The position numbers and the translations under genes are program-made. Of a stretch of 64,000 nucleotides of DNA, positions 61,735 through 64,000 are shown in pieces (positions within the stretch are counted from its first letter, which is position 1; each line of letters begins with the position of its first letter). Below the pieces are notes generated by a model that saw nothing but the letters and a program-made list of their open reading frames with translations, did no database searches and was not told the DNA's origin. This stretch comes from CBDCGJ01 sp965238305 (GTDB taxonomy: Bacteria > Pseudomonadota > Alphaproteobacteria > GCA-2731375): NCBI GenBank assembly GCA_965238305.1, contig CBDEHK010000001.1, forward strand, positions 1,736,001 through 1,800,000, in the 5' to 3' direction.

Positions 61735-64000
61735 CTAACTTTTTGGCCGGGCCGCCAGCGGGTCATACTGGCTGCGCAAATGGGCGTTGGCATTGACCCG
61801 TTCGCCAGCGATATCAATGGCAAAGTCGCCGCTTTCGACAAAAGATTTATCGACCCCGTCGGCATGCTTGACATAGCCCATGCCGACGGATGCGCCTAAG
61901 GTATGGCCATAGGACCCAGAATCGATTTTTCCCACTGCTTGACCATCTAGCAAGATCAACTCGCTACCCCACAATATCGGCTCCGGATCGGCGAGGGTGA
62001 ACATCACCAAGCGTTTGGTAAGTGGTTTGTCTCGCGCGGCCAGTAACGCTTCCTGGCCAATAAACGGCACGTCTTTGTCAAGATCGACGGCAAAGGACAA
62101 GCCGGCCTGAAAGGGAGTGTAATCAGGGGTCAATTCATGGCCCCAGGCGCGGAAACCTTTTTCGATCCGCAGACTATCGATGGCGTAATAACCGGCATCT
62201 TTGAGCCCAAGATCCCTACCGGCGGTGCAAATTTCTTCATATACGCCAACGGCAAATTCGACCGGCACGTAAAGTTCCCAGCCCAGCTCTCCAACATATG
62301 TCATCCGGCAAGCCCAGGCCGTGGCATAGCCGATATTGATTTCCCGCATGGTTGAGAATGGAAAAGCCTCGTTGCTCAAATCCGTCTCGGTCAATTTCGA
62401 TAACAAGGCGCGGGCATTGGGACCCATCAGGCCAAAAACGGCATAGGCGGAACTGATATTGGTCACAACCGCCTGGCGGTCTTGCGGAATATTTCGTTTG
62501 ATCCAGCCCATGTCGCGGGTGGTTTGCGCCGAGCCGGAGACGACGAGAAATCTATCCTCGGCCAAACGTGTGACCGTAAGATCGCTTTCATAGCCACCGC
62601 GTTCATTCAGCATGCCAGTATAGACGCAGCGGCCCACTTCAACGGCAACATTATTGGCACAAAGATGCTGCAGGACTAATTCTGCATCCCGGCCTTCGAC
62701 TTGAAATTTCGAAAACGAGGTTTGATCAAAAAATGCAACGGCTTGGCGCGCCGCTTTATGTTCTAGGCCACGAAAATCGAACCAGTTCTGGCGACCGAAC
62801 GAATATTCAATTTCTGGCGTTACCCCATCAGGGGCAAACCAGAGCGGCCGCTCCCAGCCCATTTTGGAGCCAAAACACGCCCCCTTGGCCGCCAGCAGAT
62901 GATGTACTGGCGAACGACGAAAGGGCCTGGCGGAGCGCATTTCCCGGTTCGGCCACGGCATTTCATAATGTGTGCCCAAGGTTTCCGAAACCCGTTCACA
63001 AAGCCATTTGTCGTTGCCCTGAAAATTCGCAAAGCGGCGAATATCGACCGGCCACAAATCCATTGTCGGCTCGCCATTGACGATCCATTCCGCCAGCGCC
63101 TTGCCGGCACCGCCGGCACTGGCGATGCCCATGGAATTGAACCCGGCGCCAACATAGAAATTCTTCAACTCCGGTGCTTCGCCCAAAATATAATGACTAT
63201 CGGGGGTAAAACTCTCCGGGCCGTTGATAAATTGCCGGACTTCGGCATCGGCCAAGACCGGTATGCGGTGCAAGGCGTTCTGCATCAAGATCTCAAATTG
63301 ATCCCAATCGTCGGGCAATAAAGTGAATTCAAACTCGTCTGGAATACCCTCCATACCCCATGGTTTGGCTTCCGGCTCAAAGCCGCCCATCACCAGACCA
63401 CCGACTTCTTCTTTGCAATAGATATAACCGTCGGGATCGCGCATCACCGGTAAATCCGGACTGACACCGGCGACCTGCTTGGTGACGATATACATATGTT
63501 CGGCCGAATAGAGCGGTACCGTGACGCCGCAACTGCGCCCCAACTGACGGGCCCATTGGCCGGCGCAATTGACGACAATTTCGCAGGCGATATTGCCCGC
63601 CAGGGTCTCGACCCCGATGGCGCTGCCGTCTTTGGTGGTGATACCAGTGACGCGGGTTTTCTCAAATACCTGGGCGCCGCCCATGCGAGCACCTTTTGCT
63701 AGGGCCTGGGTCACATCCGCCGGGTTGGCTTTGCCGTCGCCCGGCAGCCAGACGCCGCCAACTAAATCGTCGGTGCGCATGATCGGCCAAAGCTTTTCGA
63801 TCTGTTGCGGTGATATGATATCGGCTTCGATCCCGTAGGCTTGGGCGACCGCGGCGGTTCGCTTGATCACAGTCATCCGCGCTTCGGTGCTGGCGACAAT
63901 GATGCTGCCGCTGCGTTTCCAGCCGGTGCTGAGGCCGGTTTCTGCTTCCAGACTTTCGTAAAGATCGGTGCTGTATTGAATAAGCCGGGTCATGTTTTCC
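61735..64000 (-). CDS. FAD-dependent dimethylglycine/sarcosine dehydrogenase-type enzyme with GcvT domains, partial
   Basis: At least 752 residues are visible; full-length relatives are about 800-830, so roughly the first 50-60 residues (the FAD Rossmann GxGxxG) lie beyond the right edge and the ATG at 63993 is internal. Visible parts are the DAO-type FAD domain (LWPIMRTDDLVGGVWLPGDG, VVNCAGQWARQLG, YVGAGFNSMGIASAGGAGKA), a FAO_M-like linker, then the GcvT aminomethyltransferase-type folate domain (GRDAELVLQHLCANNVAVEV, YTGMLNERGGYESDLTVTRL, FGLMGPNARALLSKL, TYVGELGWELYVP) and its C-terminal barrel. Such enzymes demethylate dimethylglycine or sarcosine and pass the carbon to tetrahydrofolate. 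The neighbouring choline-kinase-like and aminophosphonate genes fit a methylamine/aminoalcohol theme. Confidence 0.88.
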   Translation of the reverse strand, partial: ENMTRLIQYSTDLYESLEAETGLSTGWKRSGSIIVASTEARMTVIKRTAAVAQAYGIEADIISPQQIEKLWPIMRTDDLVGGVWLPGDGKANPADVTQALAKGARMGGAQVFEKTRVTGITTKDGSAIGVETLAGNIACEIVVNCAGQWARQLGRSCGVTVPLYSAEHMYIVTKQVAGVSPDLPVMRDPDGYIYCKEEVGGLVMGGFEPEAKPWGMEGIPDEFEFTLLPDDWDQFEILMQNALHRIPVLADAEVRQFINGPESFTPDSHYILGEAPELKNFYVGAGFNSMGIASAGGAGKALAEWIVNGEPTMDLWPVDIRRFANFQGNDKWLCERVSETLGTHYEMPWPNREMRSARPFRRSPVHHLLAAKGACFGSKMGWERPLWFAPDGVTPEIEYSFGRQNWFDFRGLEHKAARQAVAFFDQTSFSKFQVEGRDAELVLQHLCANNVAVEVGRCVYTGMLNERGGYESDLTVTRLAEDRFLVVSGSAQTTRDMGWIKRNIPQDRQAVVTNISSAYAVFGLMGPNARALLSKLTETDLSNEAFPFSTMREINIGYATAWACRMTYVGELGWELYVPVEFAVGVYEEICTAGRDLGLKDAGYYAIDSLRIEKGFRAWGHELTPDYTPFQAGLSFAVDLDKDVPFIGQEALLAARDKPLTKRLVMFTLADPEPILWGSELILLDGQAVGKIDSGSYGHTLGASVGMGYVKHADGVDKSFVESGDFAIDIAGERVNANAHLRSQYDPLAARPKS

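Noticed and set aside
1..64000. CRISPR arrays, insertion sequences, toxin-antitoxin pairs or restriction systems
   Set aside because: I looked for spaced short repeats, transposase motifs and typical paired small genes on both strands and found none I could support.

Overview
The window reads as chromosomal DNA from an alphaproteobacterium, probably a marine or host-associated Rhodospirillales-type lineage. The signs are TRAP and branched-chain-type ABC transporters, LysR-controlled catabolic genes, aminoethylphosphonate and sarcosine/dimethylglycine-type enzymes, large PAS-rich hybrid kinases with c-di-GMP output, an integrase C-terminus of alphaproteobacterial type, and a tRNA-fMet 3' end of the form seen in that class. 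Lineage is inferred from gene content and motifs only; no search was run.

Layout. (1) 1-8.9 kb is accessory: the N-terminal 971 residues of a PKD-repeat surface protein (minus strand, running off the left edge), a frameshifted secreted peptidoglycan-binding protein, two tiny ORFs, an overlapping three-gene exported cluster ending in a ClpP-like/LprI-like fusion, and a junction made of a 25-bp tRNA-fMet 3' fragment plus a broken tyrosine recombinase. (2) 9.4-21.7 kb is catabolic: a five-component branched-chain-type ABC transporter followed by an extradiol-type VOC protein, a DUF3604 remnant, then (minus) an intradiol dioxygenase, a RutE-like nitroreductase and a TRAP transporter, and a divergent MetE-like protein. 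(3) 22-38.6 kb is signalling: an amber-interrupted protease remnant, a 1294-residue hybrid kinase, a CheY-like protein, a REC-EAL protein, a 2034-residue SAM/nine-PAS/GAF hybrid kinase, then a PstS-like binding protein with a chemoreceptor. (4) 38.7-48.1 kb: a small conserved protein, orphan hairpins, a phosphonoacetate hydrolase pseudogene, an SgaA-like aminotransferase, a complete oligopeptide-type ABC transporter and a 2-hydroxyacid dehydrogenase. (5) 48.8-56.4 kb: a GNAT, a GST, two unknown genes, and a LysR-divergent operon (GST, NTF2-like, PNPOx-flavin reductase) around a perfect 19-bp inverted repeat. (6) 56.8-64 kb: a second copy of the tRNA fragment with a terminator, a choline-kinase-like protein, PhnW, a PbfA-like lyase, a LysR regulator, and a truncated-by-window FAD/GcvT dehydrogenase.

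Common threads. Three substrate-binding genes are each followed by a strong hairpin before the next gene. Many intergenic stretches hold recognisable gene corpses: integrase, DUF3604, trypsin-like protease, phosphonoacetate hydrolase, and three separate pieces of class III nucleotide cyclases. The 25-bp repeat brackets about 48 kb and may mark an old tRNA-fMet-integrated island. The phosphonate genes at the right end lack visible PhnX, PhnY or intact PhnA partners in the window.
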